In this document: one piece after another, positions 27,015-36,118 of the stretch
Numbering within the stretch: the first letter of the stretch is position 1
Layout of the letters: each line of letters opens with the position of its first letter
From: Victivallales bacterium
GTDB taxonomy: Bacteria; Verrucomicrobiota; Lentisphaeria; Oligosphaerales; Oligosphaeraceae
Length of the DNA stretch: 64,000 nt
Direction: 5' to 3'
Assembly: GCA_017554445.1 (NCBI GenBank)
Contig: JAFZIJ010000081.1
Coordinates: 1-64,000, forward strand
The notes under the pieces: model-generated
The model's database searches: none
Seen by the model: the letters and a program-made list of their open reading frames with translations, nothing else
Told to the model about the DNA's origin: nothing
Position numbers and translations under genes: made by a program

Positions 27015-29275
27015 TCAGCCTCCGGCTTGTCTTGCTGTTCTATCGCTTCAATCTTTGCCAAATAACCAGCCGCCACCTCGTTGTCCTTGTCATGTTTCAA
27101 GAGCATATTGCATAAATGCAATGAGGAGGCATAGTGTTTCGCGTCAAATTCGTAAGCGATGTTCTTTTCCATCGCCCCAATCCAGATTTTTCGCCACTCC
27201 TCATCCTTGCTGTTCTCCCAGAGCGATACTTCGGAATAATCAAGGGTTTTCATCCAATCGCCTTCGGCGTGGAAGCATAAAGCAAGGAGTTTTTGGGCCT
27301 CTACCGCATTGGGTGCAATTTGAAGCGCCTTTTCGGCATACGATTTTGCCTTGGCGTTATCGTTCTTGTCCATATGCAAACTGGACAATATGATAAGCAC
27401 CCTAGGATATTTATCAAATTGCTGTGTAATCTTATCAAGCTTTTCAATAGCCTTGTCTGTTCGCTTGTTAGCTGCAAATTGCATGCCTGAAAAGAAAAGC
27501 AAGTTGTTATCAACAGTGTCAATTCTTTCAAGCATGTCAAGCGCCTTGTCCGTGGAACCATCCAGCAGTTCAAGCCCTGCATTGCAGAAGAGCTTTACTG
27601 GCTCAAGTTCTTTGTCGTCTTCAATCTTTTCTACAAGCTTCTTGAGATCGTCCTTGCGATTATTTCCAAAGCAGAACAGGAAGTATCTTGAGTAAGAATC
27701 AACCGTTCTGTCAGCTTCAAGTACCTGCCTGAATCTTTCAGCTGCTTCATCGATATTTCCTTGAAGGATAAATATATCGATGGCGAGCTTCTTAATGTTT
27801 AGAGGTATCTCATTGTTCTCTATCTTCTCGAGCTGATCAAGATATTTTGCCGCCTCTGCCATGTTATTTCGTGTATAGTTGAAAACAATCGCCACTTCCA
27901 GGCAAGTCGGATTGTTAGGAAGCAATTGCATATTCGACGTTAACTCCTTCTCCGACAATGAATTGTTCTGGAGTTTGCCGATCATGCTGACAAGATTCGG
28001 TAGAGAGTTGGAATCTTCTGCTAGATTCGCTTTTAGAAGGGCGTCAGCAAGAACAAATAGTTCTCTTGGGGATTCTCCAGCCTTCATCCTGTCCTGAAGG
28101 TAAACCACGATAAGCGAATGCACTTTTGCACGAAGGTCCAAGAACGGAGGAAAGCTTTGGAAATGGAGCAGATCCCTCACAAGGCTGTTTGTGTCATTAT
28201 TATGGACATCAACCAGTATCGAAATAAACGCAGCCAGGGCCGTATTCACATGGTCTTGTGATTGCAAAGGCTTGTAGGCTGCCGCCAGAGCGTTGTAGTC
28301 TTTCTTGGCAAGGGCATTAACGGATTCAAGGTAATATGTTGCCATGATGTTGTTCTTTCCTGACAACTGCTTCCACGTTTTGGCCAGTTTTTCTAGTTTC
28401 TCATATTGATTGGTGAAGAGCAACAGTTCACCCAAGATGATAGCTACATTACTGTTGTTATACTTTTGAGTGTACTTTTCGAACACATCAATGGCTTCCA
28501 CAAACTTTGAATGATTGCTGTAGAACTCACCGAGCATTGGCGCGCCTATAAAGAAGTTGATATCTGCAAGCTTCTTAAGATCCTCCTCCTCGCTTGCATA
28601 CTGGCGAGTCATCTTGTTAAGATTTGCTTGCGCCATTAAAGCCTCCTGGGCAATGATCACGTCCTCGGAGGAGGCAAGATCGCCCAGTTCTTTGAAAGCA
28701 TTCTCAAATGTCTGCTGCGCTGCAAAATGCGTTATTTTAATCAATCTCCCATACGGCTTGTCAAGCGCTTCTGGATTTTCCTTGATAATTTTATTCCATA
28801 GTTCAATGCCGTCATCTATTTCCTGGGACAATAGCAGGCAGTAATCAAGGACAAGTTGCTTATCAAGATCAAGATCCTTGTGCATCGTGTCAGTATATAG
28901 ATTGGTCACTCTTTTAAAGGCTCTCGCCCGCATGGCCATATTGACATAGTTCCGCTCATAATCCTTGTTCAGATTGTTCAAGCGGCATGCCTGACTCCAA
29001 TAAGCTGAACTCACAGCCCAGTTTCCCAGTGCGCAGTATATTTCCGCAAGTTTGGAAACCGCCATCTCGTTATCTGCATCCTTCTGTAGAACCTTTTTGA
29101 AGAGTTCTACAGCTTTGTCATAATCCTTGTTCTCATAGGCGTCAAGGGCGCTCTGCATCGTCTTGACATGCTCACGCGTCTTCACGGCATAATAGGAGAC
29201 TGGCACACCGACTCCCAGAAGTACAAGAAAGAGCAAAATAAGTATCAGAATTCTTTTTCTCCGGTCTTTCGTCAT
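27011..29275 (-). CDS. TPR-repeat membrane-anchored protein of the exosortase locus
   Basis: 754 residues: a short basic N-terminus (MTKDRRKR), one membrane segment (about 9-30), then helical repeats over the rest of the chain. TPR-like pieces are clearest near ALDAYENKDYDKAVELFKKVL (about 45-65) and AKSYAEKALQIAPNAVEAQKLL near the C-terminus. There is no lipobox, unlike the PrsT-type TPR lipoprotein often found in PEP-CTERM loci. It overlaps the exosortase start by 4 bp and is probably a periplasmic scaffold for the sorting or export step; that role is inferred from position. Confidence 0.75.
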   Translation of the reverse strand: MTKDRRKRILILILLFLVLLGVGVPVSYYAVKTREHVKTMQSALDAYENKDYDKAVELFKKVLQKDADNEMAVSKLAEIYCALGNWAVSSAYWSQACRLNNLNKDYERNYVNMAMRARAFKRVTNLYTDTMHKDLDLDKQLVLDYCLLLSQEIDDGIELWNKIIKENPEALDKPYGRLIKITHFAAQQTFENAFKELGDLASSEDVIIAQEALMAQANLNKMTRQYASEEEDLKKLADINFFIGAPMLGEFYSNHSKFVEAIDVFEKYTQKYNNSNVAIILGELLLFTNQYEKLEKLAKTWKQLSGKNNIMATYYLESVNALAKKDYNALAAAYKPLQSQDHVNTALAAFISILVDVHNNDTNSLVRDLLHFQSFPPFLDLRAKVHSLIVVYLQDRMKAGESPRELFVLADALLKANLAEDSNSLPNLVSMIGKLQNNSLSEKELTSNMQLLPNNPTCLEVAIVFNYTRNNMAEAAKYLDQLEKIENNEIPLNIKKLAIDIFILQGNIDEAAERFRQVLEADRTVDSYSRYFLFCFGNNRKDDLKKLVEKIEDDKELEPVKLFCNAGLELLDGSTDKALDMLERIDTVDNNLLFFSGMQFAANKRTDKAIEKLDKITQQFDKYPRVLIILSSLHMDKNDNAKAKSYAEKALQIAPNAVEAQKLLALCFHAEGDWMKTLDYSEVSLWENSKDEEWRKIWIGAMEKNIAYEFDAKHYASSLHLCNMLLKHDKDNEVAAGYLAKIEAIEQQDKPEAE

Positions 29276-29571
29276 CTTAACAATCCTGTTTTGTCAAAAT
29301 ACTTCTGGTTAGCCATGACCCGAAATGAAAAGCTTCAGGTATTGCTTGCAAAACTGAGCTTCTCATTTTCGCTCCACAAATATTATAATATCATCTTATT
29401 AGCATGCCTTGGACTGCTTATGTCTTTATAGAGCAAAACAATTATGCCACCGCCAGAAGGCGGTGGCATATGATTTTCTCTTAGAAATCTTGATTCGGAA
29501 ATCGCTGACATAGATTCATAAGGCAATATGCCCGATGATTATGTCAACCGACTAGCCGAATCAAATCACCA
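29276..29571. other. Intergenic region upstream of the TPR gene
   Basis: 296 bp without a gene. It contains a 12-bp perfect hairpin at 29443-29470 and a longer imperfect inverted repeat at 29323-29338 / 29353-29369 (AAATGAAAAGCTTCAG against CTGAGCTTCTCATTTT) about 50-95 bp upstream of the TPR start. I cannot pick a confident promoter. Confidence 0.5.
29443..29470 (-). terminator. 12-bp hairpin, candidate terminator
   Basis: TATGCCACCGCC, loop AGAA, GGCGGTGGCATA: a perfect GC-rich stem followed on the - strand by TAATTGTTTTG. It lies about 100 bp past the stop of the PVPG-CTERM gene at 29572. The + strand side is also T-rich (TGATTTTCTCTT), so it may act in both directions. Confidence 0.6.
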
Positions 29572-30576
29572 TCATGCTTTCTTGCGCTTCTTGGAAAACG
29601 CGACAGCAGTGCCGCCGATGACCATGGACAGCAAAAGTCCGGGAACCGGCTGGCCGGTGATTGAACCGCCATCGCTATTCGTAATGGTTGAGGGGTCTGT
29701 TCCCGTCTGATCGATAACCTGATCTATGAATTCCTCATAGGTCTGGCCATCGGAGCTTTTAATGGCACCAGCCAGAAAATACTCATAATGTTTTTGACCA
29801 TCTATTTGATTCTTGAAAAGGCAGAAATACTGGTCATCCTTGCCTCTGGAATCGGTATCGACATTGTTGATGAAAACAGTCGCACCATCAATGGCACCAG
29901 GAGTGGTCGTGTAGGTTTTGGTGACGGTCTCTGTCTTGTAAACAGCAGTTCCGTTGTGTCTTCTTTTTTGTTTATTTTCATCAATATAGTAATCTTTACT
30001 ATCACTTGTATATGTTTTGTTCCCAACTTTATGCTCATAGTGATCAATTTCCGTTGTCTGAACTTCTTGCCCCATTTTTGTGTAGAAGCCGATTGTGTCG
30101 CCTTTTTCGAAAATCACGGAATTGTTGGTCACGTCCGTCCCATCCACTGTCATCACCGCATGGGTGGCGGTGGGCTGTCCATCGACAATCTTATAATAAC
30201 CGAATTCAACGATATCCCCATAATTACTGGATTGTCCATCATACCTGGATGCAAAATCCGTCCAGATATAATCTGATGTGAATTCGAATGTGCCATTTTC
30301 GTATTTCCATCCCGTAATGTTATTTCCGTGTGCGTCAACACGTTCGTATGAGAGCATTTGGTTATTGTGGGCTGTGCCCCATGTGGCTCCAAATATTACA
30401 TCGCCCCTCTGATAATAGTAAGTTTGACCTACTTGTTCGCCTGCTTGTCTTCCCAATGTACCTTTGCCCTTCTCCCACGGTTGTGTACTATTATGCTGAA
30501 TTGCCACTGGTTCATCAGCAGCATTCACCATGCACGCAAAAATAACAACAATAACTGTCAAAAAGAATTTTTTCAT
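29572..30576 (-). CDS. Secreted protein with PEP-CTERM-like (PVPG) sorting signal
   Basis: 334 residues. Signal peptide 1-19 (MKKFFLTVIVVIFACMVNA). The body is Thr/Tyr/Asp-rich, beta-strand-like, with no recognised domain. The C-terminus is tripartite: TGQPVPG (P310-G313), a hydrophobic stretch LLLSMVIGGTAVAF, then SKKRKKA. This is the PEP-CTERM layout but with P-V-P-G in place of P-E-P. The neighbouring protein has TPG in the same context, and an exosortase is encoded about 2.6 kb downstream on the same strand, so this is a probable substrate. An AAGAGA sequence precedes the start. Function of the mature protein is unknown. Confidence 0.72.
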   Translation of the reverse strand: MKKFFLTVIVVIFACMVNAADEPVAIQHNSTQPWEKGKGTLGRQAGEQVGQTYYYQRGDVIFGATWGTAHNNQMLSYERVDAHGNNITGWKYENGTFEFTSDYIWTDFASRYDGQSSNYGDIVEFGYYKIVDGQPTATHAVMTVDGTDVTNNSVIFEKGDTIGFYTKMGQEVQTTEIDHYEHKVGNKTYTSDSKDYYIDENKQKRRHNGTAVYKTETVTKTYTTTPGAIDGATVFINNVDTDSRGKDDQYFCLFKNQIDGQKHYEYFLAGAIKSSDGQTYEEFIDQVIDQTGTDPSTITNSDGGSITGQPVPGLLLSMVIGGTAVAFSKKRKKA

Positions 30577-30721
30577 TGTATATCTCTTTTAAAGTTAATG
30601 GCTTAAAGTCTTGAACTCACAAATCTCCCGAATGCATGAAACAATCATGTCGGGATAGCCGAATACATAATTCGAATACGGTACAAGAGACGCTCTGCGA
30701 CTGCCGCAGGCGTCGCACGGG

Positions 30722-31147
30722 TCATAATCGAAGTTCAACCCGTTGCCATTTTAGCCAGCAAATTTCTTTAAATGGAATATAGAAAGCCAATGCATATTTG
30801 GATTCGTCCAGCAGCAAGAAGGAAAGGACACTCTCAAACAGCAAATCCAAATTCTTCTTGACACGGCGTCTCAGGCGGAGCATCAGTCGGACAAGACCGC
30901 CAGCCATCAGCAGGGAGAGCATGATTCCCGGTGTGGGCTGGCCGACTTTTCTGAGATCCTCTTCAGAAAACACGAAATCATGATCCTCGACATTATCGCT
31001 TGCCGTCACGTTGAGGACATCATACGCGAATGTTTCTGACGAGCGTGACAATGACGCTTCATCAGCTCGCGCAGTATCTTCCACAGCCATCAGGCCGCAG
31101 GGAAGAAGCAACGATAAAAGGATGATTATGGTTAAACTTTTTTTCAT
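30722..31147 (-). CDS. Small secreted protein with PTPG sorting-like signal and extended tail
   Basis: 141 residues from ATG 31147 (MKKSLTIIIL); this gives a normal signal peptide (1-21), whereas the frame opens at 31165. A short acidic mature part is followed by VGQPTPG (about 68-74), hydrophobic IMLSLLMAGGLVRLML and basic RLRRRVKK (91-98). The G-Q-P-x-P-G-x-x-L-S core matches the protein at 29572. Unlike normal exosortase substrates, which end a few residues after the basic patch, this one runs on 43 residues with another hydrophobic stretch (LLFESVLSFLLLD). Possible explanations are a lost stop, a frameshift, or a different topology. A 219-bp AT-rich gap lies upstream (31148-31366). Confidence 0.6.
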   Translation of the reverse strand: MKKSLTIIILLSLLLPCGLMAVEDTARADEASLSRSSETFAYDVLNVTASDNVEDHDFVFSEEDLRKVGQPTPGIMLSLLMAGGLVRLMLRLRRRVKKNLDLLFESVLSFLLLDESKYALAFYIPFKEICWLKWQRVELRL

Positions 31148-31366
31148 AGTCCGAATTTTCATCAACTGGGCAGTCCAGATTGACTATTTTTTCTAAAAAC
31201 TACGACACCTTACTAAAAACAACACATCAATAAAAATGGAATATTCATTTTAGTTTAATTAAAATAACACTATAAAATCAAATTACAAGTCAATAATTCA
31301 AAAAAATGAAAAAATGACATTTTATGGTTTAAATCTCAAACTCTTCTTCAAGTTTCAAAGGTCTTG

Positions 31367-33055
31367 TCAGCTTTTATCCTTATATATAAATAGTGATTTG
31401 ATGGCGGTGAAGATGGTCATGCCGCCGATGAAGAGGAATGGCAACGGGAAGAGCATGAACAGGGCGTTGAACCACGGGATTGCTCTGGAAATCACGGCTT
31501 CCGTTGGATTTGCGGGATTGACAAGACATGTGACTTCCTTTCCTTCCGTCATGTCGGAGACGATTTCCCGCATGGTGCCGACGCCGACGTTGCTGCTCAT
31601 GTCTGAACGGAAGAAGTCGTAGCGGTTGCTGGTGTAATGTGCTCCGTTGACGTCGTATTCATAATGGATATTGACGCGATACGTCGAACCGCCTTTGGAG
31701 CCGCGGCTGCTGTCGAGATGGCTTGAGACGATTCGCGCAGGCGTGGGCGTCCATCCACCGCTGGCGATGACGCCAGAGAGCGGTTTGATACAGAGCATCC
31801 ATGCCGCAAAGCTTCCTGCAACAAAGAACATCAGACCGAAAAAGACAAGGAAGATGACACCGCCAATGGTCTCTTTAGCAGAAGTTGTTGATGCAGAATT
31901 AGTTTTGTGTTTCTCGTCTAGCGGTTCCGTGACAGGCAGGCCGCTCTGTGCATCGACGAGCTGGAGGGAGAGCTTTTCGGCGAGCTGTTTCGCGTCGGCC
32001 AGCAGGAGCTTGTCCGCGCCATGGTCCATGATGTTGTAGCGGGAGCCGTCCTTCAAAGCGACATTCAGTTCATAGGAGTCATAGCTGCCGTTTTTGTTGT
32101 AAACACGTTCCTTGAGGATTTCCAGATGGTCCAATTGCTTTAAGGAAATGCCCGAACCGTCTCGCGTAAAGCCCTTTGGGTAGAACATGCCGTCAACCAT
32201 GTCGAATAGCGGGAAGGTTTTCTTCAGAATCATGGTGAGACTGCCGAGCAGGGCGATGCCGGCGAAAAGAGCGCCCATGATGAGCGCTGGCCAGAAAAGG
32301 CCGTCGGAGCTGAACAAGCCCATGCAGAAGATTCCTGTTCCGATGGCCATGAAAAGAATGTATCCAAGATGGAGTCTCCACGTCGCCTTGACGGTGATGG
32401 AATCCTGCCGGAAGACGAGACGCATGGATTGGAAACTGACACCGCCTGGAACAAGCGGGCCTTCGTGTTTGCCTGGAATGTCCACGTATGGTTCGCCTTG
32501 TTCGTCTTTAATGGAGAGCGCAAGATTTTGTGCGAGCTGTTTGGCGTCTTTCATGAAATTCTGGCGTCCTCCATGGGCCATGATATGGCGGCGGTTACCA
32601 TCCTTCATGACGGCGTTCAATTCATAGCAGAAGCCTGGAGACATTTCCATTTCAAGAATTTGCAGATGGTCGATGTCCTTCGTGGAGACGGCTGATTCGG
32701 CATGGCGGCGCCCTTGGGGATAGAACCTTCCGTTGAGCGTGTCGAACACAGGCAGATTGCGTGTGTTGAACAGGCAGTAGATGATACAGGTCAACGCGAT
32801 CAGTTCAAGGATGCTGCCAAGAATGAGAAATGGTATGGCAAAAATTTCAAAATCCAAAAGCGCAATGATGATGGGAACGCTTGATATCATTGCGAATACC
32901 AACAGGCCGAAAAAGAACCTCAATGTGTATCGCACAATGACATCGTCTCTGCGGAACACAAGCCGTTTCGTCTGTGTGGAAGACAGATTTTTGCTGAGAT
33001 GCTTTTTTTCTGTAGAAGGCGTAGGCGTTGATGATGGTTTGAAAGGTATTGGCAT
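31367..33055 (-). CDS. Membrane protein with internal duplication and C-terminal DUF3592 domain
   Basis: 562 residues. Two homologous halves are visible: about 30-195 and 205-375, each with LVFR-x-D, two membrane segments, P-[VL]-FD-x-[LV]-[ND]-G-x-FYP-[QK]-G, a [DQ]-HL-[QE]-IL segment, YELN-x-x-[ML]-KDG-[NS]-R and DAKQLA. The last third matches DUF3592: membrane segment, GWTPTPARIVSS, an extracytoplasmic beta region (YRVNIHYEYDVNG), CLVNPANP, then a final membrane segment. Function is unknown. The start has no clear SD. It lies upstream of the sorting locus on the same strand, but a 219-bp AT-rich gap makes co-transcription uncertain. Confidence 0.75.
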   Translation of the reverse strand: MPIPFKPSSTPTPSTEKKHLSKNLSSTQTKRLVFRRDDVIVRYTLRFFFGLLVFAMISSVPIIIALLDFEIFAIPFLILGSILELIALTCIIYCLFNTRNLPVFDTLNGRFYPQGRRHAESAVSTKDIDHLQILEMEMSPGFCYELNAVMKDGNRRHIMAHGGRQNFMKDAKQLAQNLALSIKDEQGEPYVDIPGKHEGPLVPGGVSFQSMRLVFRQDSITVKATWRLHLGYILFMAIGTGIFCMGLFSSDGLFWPALIMGALFAGIALLGSLTMILKKTFPLFDMVDGMFYPKGFTRDGSGISLKQLDHLEILKERVYNKNGSYDSYELNVALKDGSRYNIMDHGADKLLLADAKQLAEKLSLQLVDAQSGLPVTEPLDEKHKTNSASTTSAKETIGGVIFLVFFGLMFFVAGSFAAWMLCIKPLSGVIASGGWTPTPARIVSSHLDSSRGSKGGSTYRVNIHYEYDVNGAHYTSNRYDFFRSDMSSNVGVGTMREIVSDMTEGKEVTCLVNPANPTEAVISRAIPWFNALFMLFPLPFLFIGGMTIFTAIKSLFIYKDKS

Positions 33056-33101
33056 ATGTTACAGCCTGTGGCAGTGCTGATGGCTATATGTGTTAGGTAG
33101 G

Positions 33102-34817
33102 TTAATCTAGTCGGAAGAGGCGTGTTTCAAATTGCTGAAGCTCAATGGTCAGCGAATCTGTTTCCGACGGATTACCGACAGGAAGCAACGGTGTTACATA
33201 GCGTGTTTGCGGGAGGCGGAGGCGCTTTTCGCCAGCCGTGGCGGCATGGATGGCGAGATAGTGGTCATTCGCATAGATCACGTCATCGGAATCGCAATAG
33301 ACGAAGACATTCGCCGTCTTGTAGAGAGTGCGCAACGCGGCGGTGTCAAGAGACGGATTATTCTCATCCACAAGGAGATACTGCTTGTTTTCGGCTTTCA
33401 GTGTCGAAATGGCTTCAGCCATCGCCTCTGTCATGAAAGGCGCGAGCATGACAAATGCGCGGTAGCGGTTATGGATGGCGGAGAAGTCGGAGATATCGTA
33501 AATGGCGTATGGAGCGCCTGCAAGACCAAGGGGGCGGCGGCCATGATAGGCGATTTGCGTAGCCAGTGGCGACGAGCCGTCAAAATGCGAATAGTTCGTT
33601 TCGTCGATGAAGACGACGACCTGCGCGATGCTTTCGCGGTGGTCGTCCTGCATGGCGGTGATGGCGATGGTGCGCAAATCCTTCATTTCCTGCATCATGG
33701 CAGGTGTGGCATACCAGCCGCCCCACATGTCGAACCACCATGAATTCGTGCCGTGCGTCAATTGCCGCGCGATATTGGCGCGAAGCAGCCATCTGGAGAC
33801 TTCCGGCGATTTTGGACCAAGCCAGATGGGCTGTTCATAAGTGCCTGGAACAACGGAATTCGCGCGGCATTGGCCAGGAAATTTCGATAAATAGGTTCGC
33901 GTGTCCAGTTCGGTGAAATAGGCTTTGCCGTGGAGCAGGAGAGAGTCGAGAACGGTCATGCACGGCCAGTCCTGCCCCGGGCTGCGCGTGTTCATGTAGG
34001 AGGCTGGCGAACAGAGGAAATCGACGTTGTCGCTGGCGAGAATGGTCTTCATGGCCATGTGGCACGACATCCAATAGGGCGTTTCGAACGTGTAGCCGTA
34101 GAAACTGCCGACGGCGAGTTGGCGGTTGGTGCGCTTTTTCACGACGCCCGCCAGATAGACGATGTCTTCCGCCACGATCTGGTTGAGAAACTGGCGGTAG
34201 GCGACGGCGTCGTCTGAATGGCCGCCACGGGCAGCGAATTCATCACGGGAAGCTTTGCCGATACTGCCGCGTTGATCGAAGGAGAACCATTCCTCCGTGT
34301 TGCCGCTGGCGATTTGGTAACCGACGATATGGTCTTTCCATGGTTGTGATTCGACATGGTCAATCAGTTGCAGGAGAAAGTCTTCCGACTGTTTTCGCCA
34401 CTGCTTGGAGGAGAAGCATGCGCGGCGGCGATTCCCTTTGAAGCCTGCGTCGTTCAAATCGTCCGGATGCTCGTCCTCCCACCATTTCGGCAGCGACATG
34501 TTTACGCGCGGGAAGATCATGGCCTGCGGGCAGGCGGCGAGAATCTGCGCAACGGAGCGGTCGAAAACGCTGTAGTCCGCTTCGCCTTTGACATCGAAAA
34601 TGCCTGGCGAGAATGGCTTGATCTGTGACGTTTCGTTAATGGTCTGGCTCGCAAAATACGTTGCGAATGTGAAGAGCGTGTAGCCTGCATCCGCGAAGTC
34701 CTGATAGCGGTTGTTCTCTTCAAAATACGTGATATAGGCCATGCCGACCTGCGGCTGTTCGTTGACGAAAAGCGTTGGAACGCCGTGGTAATCGGCTATG
34801 CGGGAGGTGACTGACAT
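33102..34817 (-). CDS. Clan GH-A glycoside hydrolase, beta-galactosidase (GH42)-like
   Basis: 571 residues, no signal peptide, so probably cytoplasmic. TIM-barrel features: a substrate-tunnel strand MIFPRVNMSLPKWW (about 100-113), a candidate acid/base Glu at 175/176 in YQIASGNTEEW and a candidate nucleophile E303 in KAYFTELDTRTYL. The C-terminal part (after about 390) resembles a beta-galactosidase trimerisation/Rossmann-like domain with a short beta tail. The exact family is uncertain: GH42-like is my best reading. The ATG at 34817 has no SD but lies 14 nt after a strong hairpin. Substrate unknown. Confidence 0.65.
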   Translation of the reverse strand: MSVTSRIADYHGVPTLFVNEQPQVGMAYITYFEENNRYQDFADAGYTLFTFATYFASQTINETSQIKPFSPGIFDVKGEADYSVFDRSVAQILAACPQAMIFPRVNMSLPKWWEDEHPDDLNDAGFKGNRRRACFSSKQWRKQSEDFLLQLIDHVESQPWKDHIVGYQIASGNTEEWFSFDQRGSIGKASRDEFAARGGHSDDAVAYRQFLNQIVAEDIVYLAGVVKKRTNRQLAVGSFYGYTFETPYWMSCHMAMKTILASDNVDFLCSPASYMNTRSPGQDWPCMTVLDSLLLHGKAYFTELDTRTYLSKFPGQCRANSVVPGTYEQPIWLGPKSPEVSRWLLRANIARQLTHGTNSWWFDMWGGWYATPAMMQEMKDLRTIAITAMQDDHRESIAQVVVFIDETNYSHFDGSSPLATQIAYHGRRPLGLAGAPYAIYDISDFSAIHNRYRAFVMLAPFMTEAMAEAISTLKAENKQYLLVDENNPSLDTAALRTLYKTANVFVYCDSDDVIYANDHYLAIHAATAGEKRLRLPQTRYVTPLLPVGNPSETDSLTIELQQFETRLFRLD

Positions 34818-34830
34818 GTTTTTTTACGTG

Positions 34831-34864
34831 ATGCAGGAAATCAACGACCGTTGATTTCCTGCAT
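34831..34864 (-). other. 15-bp perfect hairpin between Mur ligase and glycosidase
   Basis: ATGCAGGAAATCAAC, loop of 4, GTTGATTTCCTGCAT. On the - strand it is followed by CACGTAAAAAAACATG, i.e. A-rich rather than T-rich, so it is not a classical intrinsic terminator. It sits in the leader of the glycosidase at 34817, 11 nt past the Mur ligase stop, and could affect translation or RNA stability. Confidence 0.7.
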
Positions 34865-34875
34865 AATTTGTTGAG

Positions 34876-36045
34876 TTACAGACTGTTGATGAAATTCGCG
34901 GCGAGTTTGGCGTCGCCCGGATAGGGATAGGTCACATTGCCGATGGTGATGGACGTCTCGGGCCCTTTGCCCGCGAGAATCAGGACATCGCCTTCGGCCA
35001 TGTCCTGCAAGGCTTTGCGGACGGCGCTTTCGCGATCCACAATGATTTCACATTTTCCGTTGTCGGCTTGGATCAGCTCCGCCAACGTGCGGCAAAGTTC
35101 GTTCGGATCTTCGTCGCGTGGATTGTCGGAAGTTACGTATGTCAGATCGGCGAGCAGGGCGCTTTCATGCGCCATGCCACGGCGACGTTCACCACGATTG
35201 CCGCCGACGCCGTAGAGGATGCGGATTTTGCCGTTGGGATGGCGGATGCGCATTTCGGTCAGCAAGGCGTTGAAGCTGATGGAGTTGTGGGCATAATCGA
35301 CAATGACCGTACGGCCATTTTTCGCGTAGGTTTCGCTACGGCCTGGAATCTTTGTCGCGGCGATGGCATTGGCCGCCACGGCGGGATTCAATCCCATCAG
35401 ATAGATTACGGAAAAGGCCGCCAATGCGTTGCTGACATTGTAGATGCCTGGCATGCCGACGGTTGCATGCGTCGTCCAGGCAGGCGTGACAACCGTGAAA
35501 GACATGCCGTCCACCGTCCGTTGGATATCTTTCGCATAAACGTCGGCACCGCTGTTTGGATTCGTGGAGAAGCTGATGACACGTTGGCCGTTGCCTTCCT
35601 GCGATGCCTTGACCATGTCGTCGAAGCAATCGACATCTTTGTTAAGGATGGCGTTTTCGTACCGCGCGACAATCTGCCGTTTGTAGTGATAGTATTCCTC
35701 CAACGAAGCGTGCTCTTCGACGGAACCGATGTGATCGGGCGCGAAGTTTGTGAAAACACCATACTTAAGCGGCAGGCCTGCTGCGCGGCCTTCCTTTTCG
35801 CCGATGCTGGAAAGTTCCAACGCGAAAGCGGCGCAGCCGTTGGCTTCGGCGCGTTTGACGGTGTTGTGGACGATGGGGGCGGGAGGCGTCGTGAAGCCTC
35901 CGTTGTCGATGTCGTCCTTTCCATCGAAGATGCCCATGGTCGAGACGAACGCGATCGGCTGGCTAATCGTGGCCTTGAGGGCTTCGTAGATGAAATGCGT
36001 GACAGTGGTGGTGCCTTTGGTTCCGGTGACAGCGATGATGTCCAT
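34876..36045 (-). CDS. Mur ligase-family protein lacking the MurE N-terminal domain
   Basis: 389 residues, shorter than MurE (about 490). It begins directly at the ATP-binding domain: P-loop GTKGTTT at 8-14, candidate carbamylated Lys in YYHYKRQIV (K122), VDYAHN (250-254) and GGNRGERRRGMA, with DNPR at 307-310, the motif that reads meso-diaminopimelate in MurE. The UDP-MurNAc-binding N-terminal domain is missing, and the strong SD (AGGAGAGAGGAAGAC) directly before the ATG argues that this start is real. It may ligate an amino acid to a non-nucleotide or recycled peptide substrate. Neighbours are carbohydrate genes rather than a dcw cluster. Confidence 0.75.
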   Translation of the reverse strand: MDIIAVTGTKGTTTVTHFIYEALKATISQPIAFVSTMGIFDGKDDIDNGGFTTPPAPIVHNTVKRAEANGCAAFALELSSIGEKEGRAAGLPLKYGVFTNFAPDHIGSVEEHASLEEYYHYKRQIVARYENAILNKDVDCFDDMVKASQEGNGQRVISFSTNPNSGADVYAKDIQRTVDGMSFTVVTPAWTTHATVGMPGIYNVSNALAAFSVIYLMGLNPAVAANAIAATKIPGRSETYAKNGRTVIVDYAHNSISFNALLTEMRIRHPNGKIRILYGVGGNRGERRRGMAHESALLADLTYVTSDNPRDEDPNELCRTLAELIQADNGKCEIIVDRESAVRKALQDMAEGDVLILAGKGPETSITIGNVTYPYPGDAKLAANFINSL

Positions 36046-36085
36046 GTCTTCCTCTCTCCTTTTTGTGTGGTGATTGTGTTGTATT

Positions 36086-36107
36086 TGGCCATGTCAGAGC
36101 ATGGCCA
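36086..36107. other. 8-bp hairpin between TIM-barrel gene and Mur ligase
   Basis: TGGCCATG, loop TCAGAG, CATGGCCA. It lies just downstream of the TIM-barrel stop in the direction of transcription, without a U tract. Possibly an RNA 3' end or processing site. Confidence 0.4.
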
Positions 36108-36118
36108 TCAAAATGATA

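Noticed and set aside
30697-30716. Short GC hairpin downstream of the PTPG gene
   Set aside because: Stem of 5 plus 3 bp with a bulge and no T tract, so too weak to call a terminator.
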